The notes beneath the pieces are model-generated. The model saw only the letters and a list, made by a program, of their open reading frames with translations, made no database searches and had not been told where the DNA came from. A DNA stretch of 64,000 bases from contig CAJTVN010000013.1 of the NCBI GenBank assembly GCA_910579685.1, positions 1-64,000 on the forward strand, written 5' to 3'. Below, one piece after another: positions 15,470 through 25,148 of this stretch. Position 1 is the stretch's first letter. Every line of letters starts with the position of its first letter. The DNA comes from an uncultured Lachnospiraceae bacterium (lineage in GTDB: Bacteria; Bacillota; Clostridia; Lachnospirales; Lachnospiraceae). The position numbers and the translations under genes are program-made.

Positions 15470-16561
15470 GTGCTTCTTTGCCTTGCGTTTTTGTTTTTTG
15501 TGCGGTTCAATTATCTGAACTGCGGCCAGACGCCGGTCACGGACGATTACGGGTATTATCAGGCGTCCATGATTCAGGAAAAAGAGGCGGGGACGGTGTT
15601 TGCGTCGGGAGTGTCCTATGCCTATTGTACGGCGCTTTCGGCGCTTCTTCGGTTTACCGGGAACCGGATGGAGATGACGGCCTGCTGCCATATGGCCCTG
15701 CAGGCCATCTCCATCTTGCTTCTGTATTTTGGATATCGTATTTTTTTCGGGAAAGCGGCGGCGCTGCTTTCTCTGTTTTCATTTGCAGTTCTGCCCTGGT
15801 CCGCCTCCGGCGTTTTTGTGGTATCCCCTGAAAATTTTTATCTTTTCGCATGGTCCCTTATCTGTCTGCTGCTGGGGCTTTTAAGCAGAAAGGATGGCTG
15901 GCTTTGCGTGTTCGCGGCGGGTCTTTTCGCAGGCGTGGCCTGCATCTGGCATGGGCTCGGGTTCTGTCTGCTGTTGCTGCTTTTGTTTTCGGAAAACCAC
16001 CGCTTAAAGAAGCTTCTGTCCTTTGCGGCAGGTATGGCGCTGGGCGCAGGCTTTGAGCTGGCAAGATATACAGATCTATCCGGCCTTTCTTTTTGGGAAA
16101 CGCTGTATGGATGGGGAAACAGTCTGATCCGGTACGAGGAGGGAAGATGGCAGGACATGGATACCTGGCTTCCCATCTGGCTCCTTGCCACCCTTCTGGC
16201 AGGAGCGGTGATCCGTTCCGTAAGAGAAACGCGGCTTGAGAAGGAGGGGACGGCCGCAGAGAGGGAGAGCGCACAGGAAGAGATCATGGAGAGCAAGCAG
16301 GAAACGGAAGAGGCAAAGACGGCGGATGACGTTCGGCAGGAGCAGGAGGGTGCGGAGAGGAAGATCCATTATATCGAAAATCCCCTTCCTCTCCCCAAAA
16401 AACACCAGAAGAGGACCATGGAATTTCAGCTGGATCTCTCCGGCGATCAAAAGAAGGCGGACGATTTCGACAAGGTAAGCAGTTTTGTCAAATCGGATGA
16501 TTTTTACAGGGCGGATGATTTTGACGTGGAGATCGGCGAAACGGACGATTTTGACATTTAG
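15470..16561 (+). CDS. Multi-pass membrane protein, GT-C glycosyltransferase-like, with acidic DDFD tail
   Basis: From a GTG at 15470 (GGAGAG 9 bases upstream) the protein has about 363 residues. The frame is open further to an ATG at 15392 inside yebC. About eight hydrophobic helices fill the first 240 residues. An early lumenal segment with DDYGYYQ resembles the acidic catalytic loop of GT-C (PMT/ArnT-like) enzymes. A long charged cytoplasmic tail follows, with IENPLPLPKKH and then four DDFD/DDFY elements in the last 45 residues. Substrate is unknown. The tail looks like a docking or localisation module. Confidence 0.65.
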   Translation: MLLCLAFLFFVRFNYLNCGQTPVTDDYGYYQASMIQEKEAGTVFASGVSYAYCTALSALLRFTGNRMEMTACCHMALQAISILLLYFGYRIFFGKAAALLSLFSFAVLPWSASGVFVVSPENFYLFAWSLICLLLGLLSRKDGWLCVFAAGLFAGVACIWHGLGFCLLLLLLFSENHRLKKLLSFAAGMALGAGFELARYTDLSGLSFWETLYGWGNSLIRYEEGRWQDMDTWLPIWLLATLLAGAVIRSVRETRLEKEGTAAERESAQEEIMESKQETEEAKTADDVRQEQEGAERKIHYIENPLPLPKKHQKRTMEFQLDLSGDQKKADDFDKVSSFVKSDDFYRADDFDVEIGETDDFDI

Positions 16562-16642
16562 ATTTTATTTTTCCCGCATAAAAAAGCAAATGAAAAACAT
16601 ACTAAAAAAGACCAATCGGAATTTTTTATATGAGGTGAACGT

Positions 16643-17353
16643 ATGTCGGGAAAAAAAGTGGAAGAAGAGAAGCATAGAAGCGAAAGAATCGAGGAGACGG
16701 GACAGGTCACTCTTGATAAGAACGGCAGGCAGAATAATATTCATCTGATCACGATTATCGGAGAAGTGGAGGGGCATGACAATCTGGGAAGCAATTCTAA
16801 GACCACCAAGTACGAGCATATCCTGCCGCAGCTTGCCGCCATTGAGGACAGCAAGGACATTGACGGCGTCCTGGTACTGCTTAACACCATGGGCGGCGAC
16901 GTGGAGGCGGGACTTGCGATTGCGGAGATGATCGCATCCTTAAGCAAGCCGACGGTGTCCCTTGTGCTTGGAGGAAGCCATTCCATCGGGGTGCCCATTG
17001 CGGTCAGTACGGATTATTCTTATATTGTGCCAACCGGAACCATGGTCATCCATCCGGTCCGTATGAACGGCATGGTGATCGGAGTCCCCCAGACCTTCGA
17101 TTATTTCAAACAGATACAGGACAGAATCACGGGATTTGTGTGCGCACACTGCGGGATCGACCAGGAGCGCTTCGAGGAGCTGATGATGGAGACCGGAATG
17201 CTGACCAAGGACGTGGGAACGATTCTTGTGGGGCAGGAGGCGGTGGAGGAAGGTATTATCAACGAAACCGGCGGGATCCGGCAGGCCATGTCAAAGCTGC
17301 ATACCCTGATCGATAAAAAGAAGAAAAGTGGAAAGCCTGAAAAAAAGAAGTAA
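16643..17353 (+). CDS. tepA: TepA-type ClpP-fold serine protease
   Basis: The 236-residue protein has the Clp/crotonase fold: NTMGGDVEAGLAIAEMI, the nucleophile region VLGGSHSIGVPIAVS, and the His motif TMVIHPVRM. It matches Bacillus TepA (YmfB), linked to protein translocation and to turnover of spore proteins, and lies just before ftsK/spoIIIE as in Bacillus. It lacks Clp ATPase-docking features that can be judged here. The N-terminal 30 and C-terminal 15 residues are charged. GAGGTGA precedes the ATG at 16643. Confidence 0.88.
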   Translation: MSGKKVEEEKHRSERIEETGQVTLDKNGRQNNIHLITIIGEVEGHDNLGSNSKTTKYEHILPQLAAIEDSKDIDGVLVLLNTMGGDVEAGLAIAEMIASLSKPTVSLVLGGSHSIGVPIAVSTDYSYIVPTGTMVIHPVRMNGMVIGVPQTFDYFKQIQDRITGFVCAHCGIDQERFEELMMETGMLTKDVGTILVGQEAVEEGIINETGGIRQAMSKLHTLIDKKKKSGKPEKKK

Positions 17354-17362
17354 ATCTCGTAG

Positions 17363-17424
17363 ATGACAAGATGGCATTTCAATGCTATACTGTATAAGAT
17401 TATGTGGTACGTCAGAAAGTACCA
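17363..17424 (+). promoter_or_regulatory. Promoter and leader hairpin of ftsK/spoIIIE
   Basis: ATGACA (17363-17368) and TATACT (17386-17391) are 17 bases apart. Downstream, TGGTAC (17405-17410) pairs with GTACCA (17419-17424), and the second arm touches the AAAGGAG ribosome site at 17424-17430. The hairpin could lower translation. Confidence 0.6.
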
Positions 17425-17439
17425 AAGGAGCCCACGTGT

Positions 17440-20148
17440 ATGGCACAGACAAAAAAGAGCGCAGCCGGCGGGAGAAACGCTTCATCAGGCAAGAGGAGCA
17501 ACTCCGGCAGGTCTTATCAGAGAAAAAATGCAGGCGGCAAACGGAATACAAGAAATACGGAACCAATGGATACGGCGATCAGAGATGAAATTTTTCTGAT
17601 CGTCATGCTTGCCGTGTCCGTATTTCTGTTCTTATGCAATTTTGGAATTATCGGCGTGGCTGGGAATGTGGTCAGCGGCATATTGTTCGGTGTTTTCGGG
17701 ACAACGGCTTATGTGATGCCCCTTGTCATGTTCGTGATGCTTGCCTTTGGGATGGTCAACAGCGGAAGCCTCATTGCGGCGAGAAAACTGGTGGCTGGCG
17801 CCCTGCTTTTCCTGATTGCGGGGGTGATTTTCGAGCTGTTTACCGGAAAGCCGTCCGCCGCCGAGAGCTATAAGCTTGGGGAGATTTATACGAGCTGCAG
17901 CAGGGAGAAGAACGGCGGCGGCATCGTGGCGGGCAGCGTGGCATATCTGCTCTATCATTTCCTCGGAATGATCGGGACGGTCTTAACAATATTGGTTGCG
18001 GGAATCGTATCTCTTGTGGTACTCACCGAGAAATCCTTCGTATCCGGCGTAAAGAGCAGGGGAAGGATGGTGTATGAGCGAACCAGGGAGGATGCCGAAT
18101 ACCGAAGAGAGCGGGCCAGAATCAGAAGACAGGAGCAGGAGGAGGAACGAAGGCTTTTGGAGGAGCAGAATAAGCTGCGCAGACAGGAGCTGGAAAACGA
18201 GAAAATTCTTCGGATGGATAAAAAGGTCAGCGGCGTCATGATCGATACGGCCCTGTCCCGGCAGGAGGAGCGCAGGGAAAAAGGCAGGGATGACATCCAT
18301 GAAATTAATCTGGAGGAACCCGGATATTCCGGAGAGATGGAACCAAAAGAGGAGCCGGTGGCCTTTCCCGATGCGGATATTCCTGAGCCGGAGGAGGAAT
18401 TTGATTTTGACAAAATACGGATCAACAGCGTTTACGGAAGCGATGCGGACACCTCCAGCGATGCCATGAGCGAGATTACGGGCGTGTTTGAGGAGGAAGA
18501 AGCGCCGCAGGAGGCGCAGGAAGAGGCTGCCGCTTTTGATGAAATTCCCGGACAGGAGGAGGATCTGCAGGCGCAGGCGGCCAGCCGGGAAGAAAAGGGG
18601 ACCAGGGAGCTTTCGGCAGATAAGCCAAAAGCAAAGCTGCAGGATAGTGACGCACTACATAAGGAAATCAAGAGCAATGTCCCCAAAAAATATATGTTTC
18701 CTCCCATCAGCAAACTCATAAAGGGAGAAAAGAAATCGGGGGATTCCACAAAAGAGCTTAAGGAGACGGCCCAGAAGCTCCAGCAGACGCTGCAGACCTT
18801 CGGGGTGAAGGTGAAGATCACGGATATCAGCCAGGGCCCTGCGGTGACAAGATATGAGCTGCAGCCGGAGCAGGGAGTCAAGGTGAGCAAGATCGTGGGC
18901 CTTACGGATGATATCAAGCTGAATCTTGCAGCCACGGATATCCGCATGGAGGCGCCTATCCCGGGAAAAGCCGCTATCGGTATCGAGGTGCCAAACAAGG
19001 AAAATTCGGCGGTCGCCCTGCGGGATATTCTTGAGACAAAGGAGTTTAAGGAGTTTTCCTCCAATCTTGCGTTTGCGGTGGGAAAGGACATTGCGGGAAA
19101 GACCGTGGTGACGGATATCGCAAAAATGCCCCATGTGCTCATAGCGGGAGCCACCGGTTCCGGAAAATCGGTCTGCATCAACACGCTGATCATGAGCATT
19201 CTGTACAAGGCGCATCCGGACGACGTGAAGCTGATCATGGTGGATCCCAAGGTGGTGGAGTTAAATGTCTACAACGGGATTCCCCATCTTCTGATTCCCG
19301 TGGTGACGGATCCCAAGAAGGCGGCTGCCGCACTGCACTGGGGCGTTGCGGAGATGGACGACCGTTACCGGAAATTTGCGGAATTCAATGTCAGGGATCT
19401 GAAGGGCTACAACAAAAAGGTGGAGGAACTCAAAAAGAAGGAAGGGGATCAGGCGCCTGCAAAGATGCCTCAGATCATCATCATAGTGGACGAGCTTGCG
19501 GATCTTATGATGGTGGCCCCCGGGGAGGTGGAGGAATCCATCTGCCGTCTGGCCCAGCTTGCAAGGGCGGCCGGGATCCATCTGGTTATCGCAACCCAGC
19601 GCCCTTCCGTGGATGTCATTACAGGATTGATCAAGGCCAACATGCCAAGCCGGATCGCCTTCAGCGTTTCCAGCGGCGTGGATTCCCGGACGATTCTCGA
19701 TATGGTTGGGGCGGAAAAGCTCCTTGGAAAGGGCGATATGCTCTTTTACCCCCAGGGCTACAGCAAACCTGCCAGGGTGCAGGGGGCGTTTGTCTCTGAC
19801 AAGGAAGTCTTTGACGTGGTGGAATTTTTGAAAAATCAGACCCTGGGCAATGTCTACAGCGAAGAGATTCAGACCAGGATATCCAGTATCGGCGTATCGG
19901 GTGCCTCCGCTTCGGAGGGCGGATCCGCCAGGGACGAGTATTTCGTGGAAGCCGGGAAATTTATCATTGACAAGGACAAGGCGTCCATCGGTATGCTTCA
20001 GAGGGTATTCAAGATCGGTTTTAACCGTGCGGCCAGAATTATGGATCAGCTCTGCGAGGCCGGGGTCGTGGGCGTGGAAGAGGGAACCAAGCCCCGTAAG
20101 GTGCTGATGAGCCAGGAGCAGTTTGAACAGTTTGTGGAATCAGAATGA
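17440..20148 (+). CDS. ftsK: DNA translocase FtsK/SpoIIIE
   Basis: The 902-residue protein has a basic N-terminus and four membrane helices in about residues 45-210. A long acidic, Glu/Gln-rich linker (about 215-400) precedes the motor domain with Walker A GATGSGKSVC and Walker B IIIIVDELADLM. A C-terminal gamma winged helix follows (ASIGMLQRVFKIGFNRAARIMDQL). It pumps DNA through the division or sporulation septum. The ATG at 17440 has AAAGGAG 9 bases upstream. Upstream tepA and downstream fhs (18-base gap) suggest read-through into C1 metabolism genes. Confidence 0.95.
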   Translation: MAQTKKSAAGGRNASSGKRSNSGRSYQRKNAGGKRNTRNTEPMDTAIRDEIFLIVMLAVSVFLFLCNFGIIGVAGNVVSGILFGVFGTTAYVMPLVMFVMLAFGMVNSGSLIAARKLVAGALLFLIAGVIFELFTGKPSAAESYKLGEIYTSCSREKNGGGIVAGSVAYLLYHFLGMIGTVLTILVAGIVSLVVLTEKSFVSGVKSRGRMVYERTREDAEYRRERARIRRQEQEEERRLLEEQNKLRRQELENEKILRMDKKVSGVMIDTALSRQEERREKGRDDIHEINLEEPGYSGEMEPKEEPVAFPDADIPEPEEEFDFDKIRINSVYGSDADTSSDAMSEITGVFEEEEAPQEAQEEAAAFDEIPGQEEDLQAQAASREEKGTRELSADKPKAKLQDSDALHKEIKSNVPKKYMFPPISKLIKGEKKSGDSTKELKETAQKLQQTLQTFGVKVKITDISQGPAVTRYELQPEQGVKVSKIVGLTDDIKLNLAATDIRMEAPIPGKAAIGIEVPNKENSAVALRDILETKEFKEFSSNLAFAVGKDIAGKTVVTDIAKMPHVLIAGATGSGKSVCINTLIMSILYKAHPDDVKLIMVDPKVVELNVYNGIPHLLIPVVTDPKKAAAALHWGVAEMDDRYRKFAEFNVRDLKGYNKKVEELKKKEGDQAPAKMPQIIIIVDELADLMMVAPGEVEESICRLAQLARAAGIHLVIATQRPSVDVITGLIKANMPSRIAFSVSSGVDSRTILDMVGAEKLLGKGDMLFYPQGYSKPARVQGAFVSDKEVFDVVEFLKNQTLGNVYSEEIQTRISSIGVSGASASEGGSARDEYFVEAGKFIIDKDKASIGMLQRVFKIGFNRAARIMDQLCEAGVVGVEEGTKPRKVLMSQEQFEQFVESE

Positions 20149-20165
20149 TTTGTGGAGGGATAAGT

Positions 20166-21833
20166 ATGAAGACAGATATTGAGATTGCGCAGGAGGCGGA
20201 ACTTTGGCCGATCACAGAGGTGGCAAAAAGCCTGCAGATTTCAGAGGATGAACTGGAGCTGTACGGAAAGTACAAGGCGAAGCTTTCGGATGAAGCCATC
20301 GAAAAGATGAAGGACAATCCGGACGGTAAGCTGATCCTAGTCACGGCCATCAATCCCACTCCGGCAGGAGAGGGCAAGACCACTACCAGCGTCGGGCTTG
20401 GGCAGGCATTCGGAGTTCTCGGGAAAAAAGCGGTGATCGCCTTACGGGAGCCCTCCCTTGGCCCCTGTTTTGGCGTAAAGGGCGGGGCGGCCGGGGGCGG
20501 CTTTGCCCAGGTGGTTCCCATGGAGGATCTGAATCTTCATTTTACCGGGGATTTCCACGCCATTACCTCGGCAAACAATCTTCTTGCCGCCATGCTCGAC
20601 AACCATATCCAGCAGGGGAACGAGCTGCAGATCGACACGAGGAATATTGTGTGGAAGCGCTGTCTTGACATGAACGACAGGGCGCTGCGCAACATTGTGA
20701 TCGGACTTGGGGCAAAGACGGACGGGTTTGTGAGGGAGGATCATTTCGTCATCACCGTGGCATCCGAGATCATGGCGGTTCTGTGCCTTGCCGAAGATAT
20801 GGAGGATCTCAAGGAACGGCTTGGCAGAATGGTGGTGGCCTACAATTACAGGGGGGAGCCGATAACGGCCTCTGACCTAAAGGCCGTGGGCGCAATGGCG
20901 GCTCTTTTAAAGGATGCCTTAAAGCCCAACCTGATCCAGACACTGGAGCATACGCCTGCCATTGTGCACGGCGGGCCCTTTGCCAATATTGCCCACGGCT
21001 GTAATTCCGTAAGGGCTACCAGGACCGCACTCAAGATGGCGGACTACGTCATCACGGAGGCGGGCTTCGGAGCGGATCTCGGGGCTGAGAAATTCTTTGA
21101 TATCAAGTGCCGTATGGCGGGCCTTCGGCCGGACGTTGTCGTGCTTGTGGCCACGGTGCGGGCGCTGAAATACAATGGCGGCCTTCCGAAGGCCGAGCTT
21201 TCAAAGGAGAATCTGGATGCCTTGAAGAAGGGCATTGTGAACCTGGAAAAGCATATGGAAAACCTGCAGAAATACGGCGTTCCTGTTGTGGTAACCCTGA
21301 ACAGCTTTGTGACGGATACAGAGAGCGAAATCGCCTTTGTAAAGCGGTTCTGTGAGGAAAGAGGCTGTGAATTCGCCATCTCCCAGGTCTGGGAAAAAGG
21401 CGGGGAGGGTGGAACCGCTCTTGCGAGGAAGGTGCTGGATGTCCTGGAAACGAAGGAAAGTCATTTTCAGGTTTTGTATAAGGACGATCTTTCCCTCAGG
21501 GAAAAGATTGAGACGGTGGCGAGGGAAATCTATGGAGCGGACGGCGTGGAATATGCTGCCGCCGCATCAAAGCAGCTTGATCGGCTTGCGGATCTTGGCT
21601 TTTCCCATCTCCCTGTCTGCATGGCAAAGACCCAGTATTCTCTTTCGGATGAGCCGGCCCTTCTCGGGAGGCCGTCGGGCTTCAGGATCCATGTGAGAGA
21701 GGCCTATGTGTCGGCAGGAGCAGGGTTTGTGGTGGTTTTGACCGGTGCGGTGATGACCATGCCGGGGCTGCCCAAACAACCTGCGGCGTTCGGAATTGAT
21801 GTGAAAGAGGGAACGATTACGGGACTGTTTTAG
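20166..21833 (+). CDS. fhs: Formate-tetrahydrofolate ligase
   Basis: The 555-residue enzyme makes 10-formyl-THF from formate, THF and ATP. The P-loop is NPTPAGEGKTTTSVGL near residues 60-75, and the sequence is full length with family landmarks EPSLGPCFGVKGGAAGGG and RPSGFRIHVREAYVSAGAGF. The ATG at 20166 follows GGAGGG; an in-frame ATG at 20145 overlaps ftsK and is less likely. folD comes next, so the pair converts formate to 5,10-methylene-THF for purine, Met or acetogenic use. Confidence 0.96.
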   Translation: MKTDIEIAQEAELWPITEVAKSLQISEDELELYGKYKAKLSDEAIEKMKDNPDGKLILVTAINPTPAGEGKTTTSVGLGQAFGVLGKKAVIALREPSLGPCFGVKGGAAGGGFAQVVPMEDLNLHFTGDFHAITSANNLLAAMLDNHIQQGNELQIDTRNIVWKRCLDMNDRALRNIVIGLGAKTDGFVREDHFVITVASEIMAVLCLAEDMEDLKERLGRMVVAYNYRGEPITASDLKAVGAMAALLKDALKPNLIQTLEHTPAIVHGGPFANIAHGCNSVRATRTALKMADYVITEAGFGADLGAEKFFDIKCRMAGLRPDVVVLVATVRALKYNGGLPKAELSKENLDALKKGIVNLEKHMENLQKYGVPVVVTLNSFVTDTESEIAFVKRFCEERGCEFAISQVWEKGGEGGTALARKVLDVLETKESHFQVLYKDDLSLREKIETVAREIYGADGVEYAAAASKQLDRLADLGFSHLPVCMAKTQYSLSDEPALLGRPSGFRIHVREAYVSAGAGFVVVLTGAVMTMPGLPKQPAAFGIDVKEGTITGLF

Positions 21834-21858
21834 TTCCGGCGGCAAAAGGAGACTGTAT

Positions 21859-22704
21859 ATGGCAAAAATAATAGACGGTAAAGCGATTTCTAAACAGATC
21901 AGGGACGAACTGCGCATCAGAGCCGGGGAGCTTTTGGAAAAGGGGATCCCGGTTACGCTTGCCGTGGTGCAGGTTGGAGCGGATCCGGCCTCCACGGTCT
22001 ATGTGAACAACAAAAAGAAGGGCTGCGAATACGTTGGAATCCGGTCGCTCTCCTATGAGCTTGCGGAAGATGCCGGCGAGGATGAGCTGCTTTGCCTGAT
22101 TGACGAGCTGAACAGGAGAGCGGATGTAAACGGCATTCTGGTGCAGCTCCCGCTTCCCGCCCATATCAGGGAGGAGAGGGTGATCCGGGCCATTGATCCG
22201 AAAAAGGATGTGGATGGTTTTCATCCTCAGAACGTGGGGGCTTTGTGTATCGGCCAGCCAGGTTTTGTGTCCTGTACTCCTGCGGGAATTATTCAGCTGC
22301 TCAGGCGTTCCGGCGTGGAGATTTCCGGACGGGAATGCGTGATTCTGGGCAGAAGCAATATCGTGGGCAAGCCCATGTCCCTTCTGATGCTGCGGGAGAA
22401 TGCCACGGTCACCATTGCCCATTCCAGGACAGAGAATCTGAGAGAAGTCACCAGAAGGGCCGACATTCTCATTGCGGCCGTAGGAAAGCCCAAGATGATC
22501 ACGCGGGAATATGTGAAGGAGGGTGCGGTTGTCATTGACGTGGGAATTAACCGCAGTGCGGACGGAAAGCTTTGCGGGGATGTGAATTTCGAGGATGTGG
22601 AGCCTGTCTGCAGTGCGATCACTCCGGTTCCGGGGGGAGTGGGACCCATGACGATAGCCATGCTTCTTCATAACTGCCTGGAATCTGTGAATCTGCAGCT
22701 GTAG
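21859..22704 (+). CDS. folD: Methylenetetrahydrofolate dehydrogenase / methenyl-THF cyclohydrolase
   Basis: The 281-residue bifunctional enzyme shows VGADPASTVYVNNKKKGCEY with the catalytic Lys, ILVQLPLPAHI, the dinucleotide motif GRSNIVGKPMSLLML and the C-terminal PVPGGVGPMTIAML. AAAAGGAG precedes the ATG at 21859, 25 bases after fhs. It interconverts methylene-, methenyl- and formyl-THF with NADP. Confidence 0.96.
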   Translation: MAKIIDGKAISKQIRDELRIRAGELLEKGIPVTLAVVQVGADPASTVYVNNKKKGCEYVGIRSLSYELAEDAGEDELLCLIDELNRRADVNGILVQLPLPAHIREERVIRAIDPKKDVDGFHPQNVGALCIGQPGFVSCTPAGIIQLLRRSGVEISGRECVILGRSNIVGKPMSLLMLRENATVTIAHSRTENLREVTRRADILIAAVGKPKMITREYVKEGAVVIDVGINRSADGKLCGDVNFEDVEPVCSAITPVPGGVGPMTIAMLLHNCLESVNLQL

Positions 22705-22729
22705 TCGTTTTATTTGGAGAAGAACAGTT

Positions 22730-24256
22730 ATGAATTGTCCCAATTGTGGTCATGAGATGCTTCGGGGGCATCTTTATTGTGAAAAATGCGGGATGGAGAT
22801 TAGAATTGTTCCTGATTTTGAGCCTGAGATCGAAAACAGTATCACGGAAGCGCTTTCCACTGTGGCAGGACAGATTGAAAACGATAAGTCTCCGGAAGAA
22901 AAAGCGGAGGAATCCGTCTCAAAAGCCCTCCCTTTGAAAGAGACGGATTCCCAAGCGTTCTTTGAGGAAGATGTTTTCGGGGAGGATCCCTTTGGAGAGA
23001 ATTTTACGGAGGAGGAGCGGAAATGGGTGCTGGTGCGGCTTGTGACATTTGTGCTGATGACGGTGAGCGCAGTCACAATCACGGTGTTTATGTATATCAG
23101 CCATTCCGTTTCTTATCAGATCAAAAAGGCCAGGGAATATGCCGGCCAGGGAGAATATCAGGAGGCCGTGAGACTCCTTGACAAGGCGGCCGGGCTGGAT
23201 CCGGATAATGCAAAAATCGTGCTTTTGGAGGCAAATTACTATTATCTGCTTGGGGAAAAGCAGAAGGCGGCGGAGCTTCTGACCGACCTGATCGAGAAAA
23301 ATGCATTGGAGGACTTGCCGGAAGATCTGGTAAAGGCGTATGAGAGCATTATCTCCATTTATGATGAACAGAATAGATATGAGGAGATTAACGACCTGCT
23401 TTTAAAATGCAAGGATGAGGAGATTACCGCCAGATTCCAGCATTATCTGGCCCTGGAACCGGAGTACAGCTATGCTAAGGGCAGCTATGACGAGGTAATC
23501 CCCTTAAAGCTCAGCGCAAATACCACCGGCAGTATTTACTATACGCTGGACGGAAGCACGCCGACGAGGCAGAGCCGGGTATACACGGCGCCGATTTTCC
23601 TGGAATCGGGAACCTATCAGGTAAACGCTCTTTTTGTCAATGATTACGGAATTGAAAGCAAAGTGGTAAGAAACTGGTATGAAATTAATCTTGCAGTGCC
23701 GGATCCGCCGCAGGTACTGCTGTTTTCCGGCAAATATACGGCACCGGTAAAGATTGAGGTGATCAGCCAGGAGTCGGAGATCGTCTATTATACCACGGAC
23801 GGCACGGAGCCAAATACGGGCAGTCTGAAATATACCGGCCCCATTGAGCTTCCCCTGGGAATCAGCAATTTTAAATTCACGGTCATATCCGATGAGGGAG
23901 TGTGCAGCGAGACGGTAAGCCGCAGCTATGAGTTTGCCTTTGAAACCAATATTACGCTGGAGGCGGCCTCTGCCAATGTGACCAGGGCGCTGGTTAAGAG
24001 GAAGGTGCTTACGGACATGGAAGGCCATGCCCAGGGAGTTGCCGGAAAATATATTTTCCAGTATAATTCTATTGTGGAACTAAACCAAACCTATTATTAT
24101 GTATTCAATGAATATTATGAGGATACCAATGGAAGCCGCACCCGGCAGGAGAGAATGTATGCCGTCGAAGTATACACAGGCGATCCGAACCGTCTTGTCT
24201 ATGATGAACGGGGACAGGAGGGCCTGATTCCTCTGGATGACGAAAAGAAAGGATAG
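22730..24256 (+). CDS. Zinc-ribbon, single-span membrane protein with TPR and chitobiase-like repeats
   Basis: The 508 residues begin with a four-Cys zinc ribbon (CPNCGH..CEKCG, residues 3-23), then an acidic region. One membrane helix lies at about 103-124. TPR-like helices follow at about 130-240 (AREYAGQGEYQEAVRLLDKAAGLDPDN). Two beta repeats of the chitobiase C-terminal kind then appear (SIYYTLDGSTPTRQSRVYTAPI and IVYYTTDGTEPNTGSLKYTG), and a final domain of unknown type. The order predicts a cytoplasmic metal knuckle joined to an outside sensing or wall-binding part. It lies 4 bases before nfnA, so the genes are probably co-transcribed. Function unknown. Confidence 0.75.
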   Translation: MNCPNCGHEMLRGHLYCEKCGMEIRIVPDFEPEIENSITEALSTVAGQIENDKSPEEKAEESVSKALPLKETDSQAFFEEDVFGEDPFGENFTEEERKWVLVRLVTFVLMTVSAVTITVFMYISHSVSYQIKKAREYAGQGEYQEAVRLLDKAAGLDPDNAKIVLLEANYYYLLGEKQKAAELLTDLIEKNALEDLPEDLVKAYESIISIYDEQNRYEEINDLLLKCKDEEITARFQHYLALEPEYSYAKGSYDEVIPLKLSANTTGSIYYTLDGSTPTRQSRVYTAPIFLESGTYQVNALFVNDYGIESKVVRNWYEINLAVPDPPQVLLFSGKYTAPVKIEVISQESEIVYYTTDGTEPNTGSLKYTGPIELPLGISNFKFTVISDEGVCSETVSRSYEFAFETNITLEAASANVTRALVKRKVLTDMEGHAQGVAGKYIFQYNSIVELNQTYYYVFNEYYEDTNGSRTRQERMYAVEVYTGDPNRLVYDERGQEGLIPLDDEKKG

Positions 24257-24260
24257 GAAA

Positions 24261-25148
24261 ATGTACAGAATATTAGAAGCAAAAGAACTTACCGCCAATA
24301 TATATCTGATGGTGGTGGAAGCGAAAAGAGTTGCCAAAGCCTGCGAGCCGGGGCAGTTTGTGATTGTAAGGACAAACAGGGATTCCGAGCGGATTCCCCT
24401 TACGATCTGTGATTATGACAGACAGGAGGGAACCGTCACGATCGTATTCCAGGTGGTGGGAGCGGGAACCGAGATAATGGCTCATTTGAAGGCCGGCGAT
24501 TCGTTCCACGATTTCGTGGGACCTCTTGGCTGCCCCTCCGAACTGGTTCATGAGGAGATTTCCGCCCTTAAGCAGAAGAAAATCCTGTTTGTGGCCGGAG
24601 GTGTTGGAACCGCACCTGTGTATCCTCAGGTAAAATGGCTGAGGGAAAAGGGCGTGGAGGCGGATGTGATCATTGGAGCCAAGACGAAAAACCTTCTGAT
24701 CCTGGAAAAGGAGATGGAGGCCGTTGCCGGAAACCTCTATGTGACCACGGACGACGGTTCCTATGGCAGGAGCGGCATGGTGACACAGACGATCACGGAT
24801 CTGGTCAATGAGGGAAAGCGTTATGATCTGTGTATCGCCATTGGCCCGATGATCATGATGAAGTTTGTGTGCAGGCTTACCAGGGAGCTGGATCTTCCAA
24901 CGGTCGTCAGCCTGAACCCGATTATGGTAGACGGAACGGGGATGTGCGGGGCCTGCAGGGTGACGGTTGGAGGAAAAGTGAAATTCGCCTGCGTGGACGG
25001 GCCTGAATTCGACGGCCATCAGGTGAATTTTGACGAGGCCATGCAGCGCCAGCAGATCTATAAGACAGCGGAGGGAAGAGCGATGCTTGCGGCAAAAGAA
25101 GGAGAAACCCATCACGGCGGATGTGGAAATTGCGGAGGGAATGACTAA
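24261..25148 (+). CDS. nfnA: NADH-dependent ferredoxin:NADP oxidoreductase, small subunit (NfnA)
   Basis: The 295-residue flavoprotein resembles dihydroorotate dehydrogenase electron-transfer subunits: FAD-binding RIPLTICDYD, NAD-binding FVAGGVGTAPVYPQ, and a C-terminal [2Fe-2S] site with GMCGACRVTV and a later Cys. In anaerobes this pairs with a GltA-like subunit to form NfnAB, a flavin-based bifurcating transhydrogenase linking NADH, ferredoxin and NADPH. The ATG at 24261 is the conserved start, and the stop overlaps the nfnB start by one base (TAATG). No glutamate synthase large subunit is nearby. Confidence 0.85.
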   Translation: MYRILEAKELTANIYLMVVEAKRVAKACEPGQFVIVRTNRDSERIPLTICDYDRQEGTVTIVFQVVGAGTEIMAHLKAGDSFHDFVGPLGCPSELVHEEISALKQKKILFVAGGVGTAPVYPQVKWLREKGVEADVIIGAKTKNLLILEKEMEAVAGNLYVTTDDGSYGRSGMVTQTITDLVNEGKRYDLCIAIGPMIMMKFVCRLTRELDLPTVVSLNPIMVDGTGMCGACRVTVGGKVKFACVDGPEFDGHQVNFDEAMQRQQIYKTAEGRAMLAAKEGETHHGGCGNCGGND

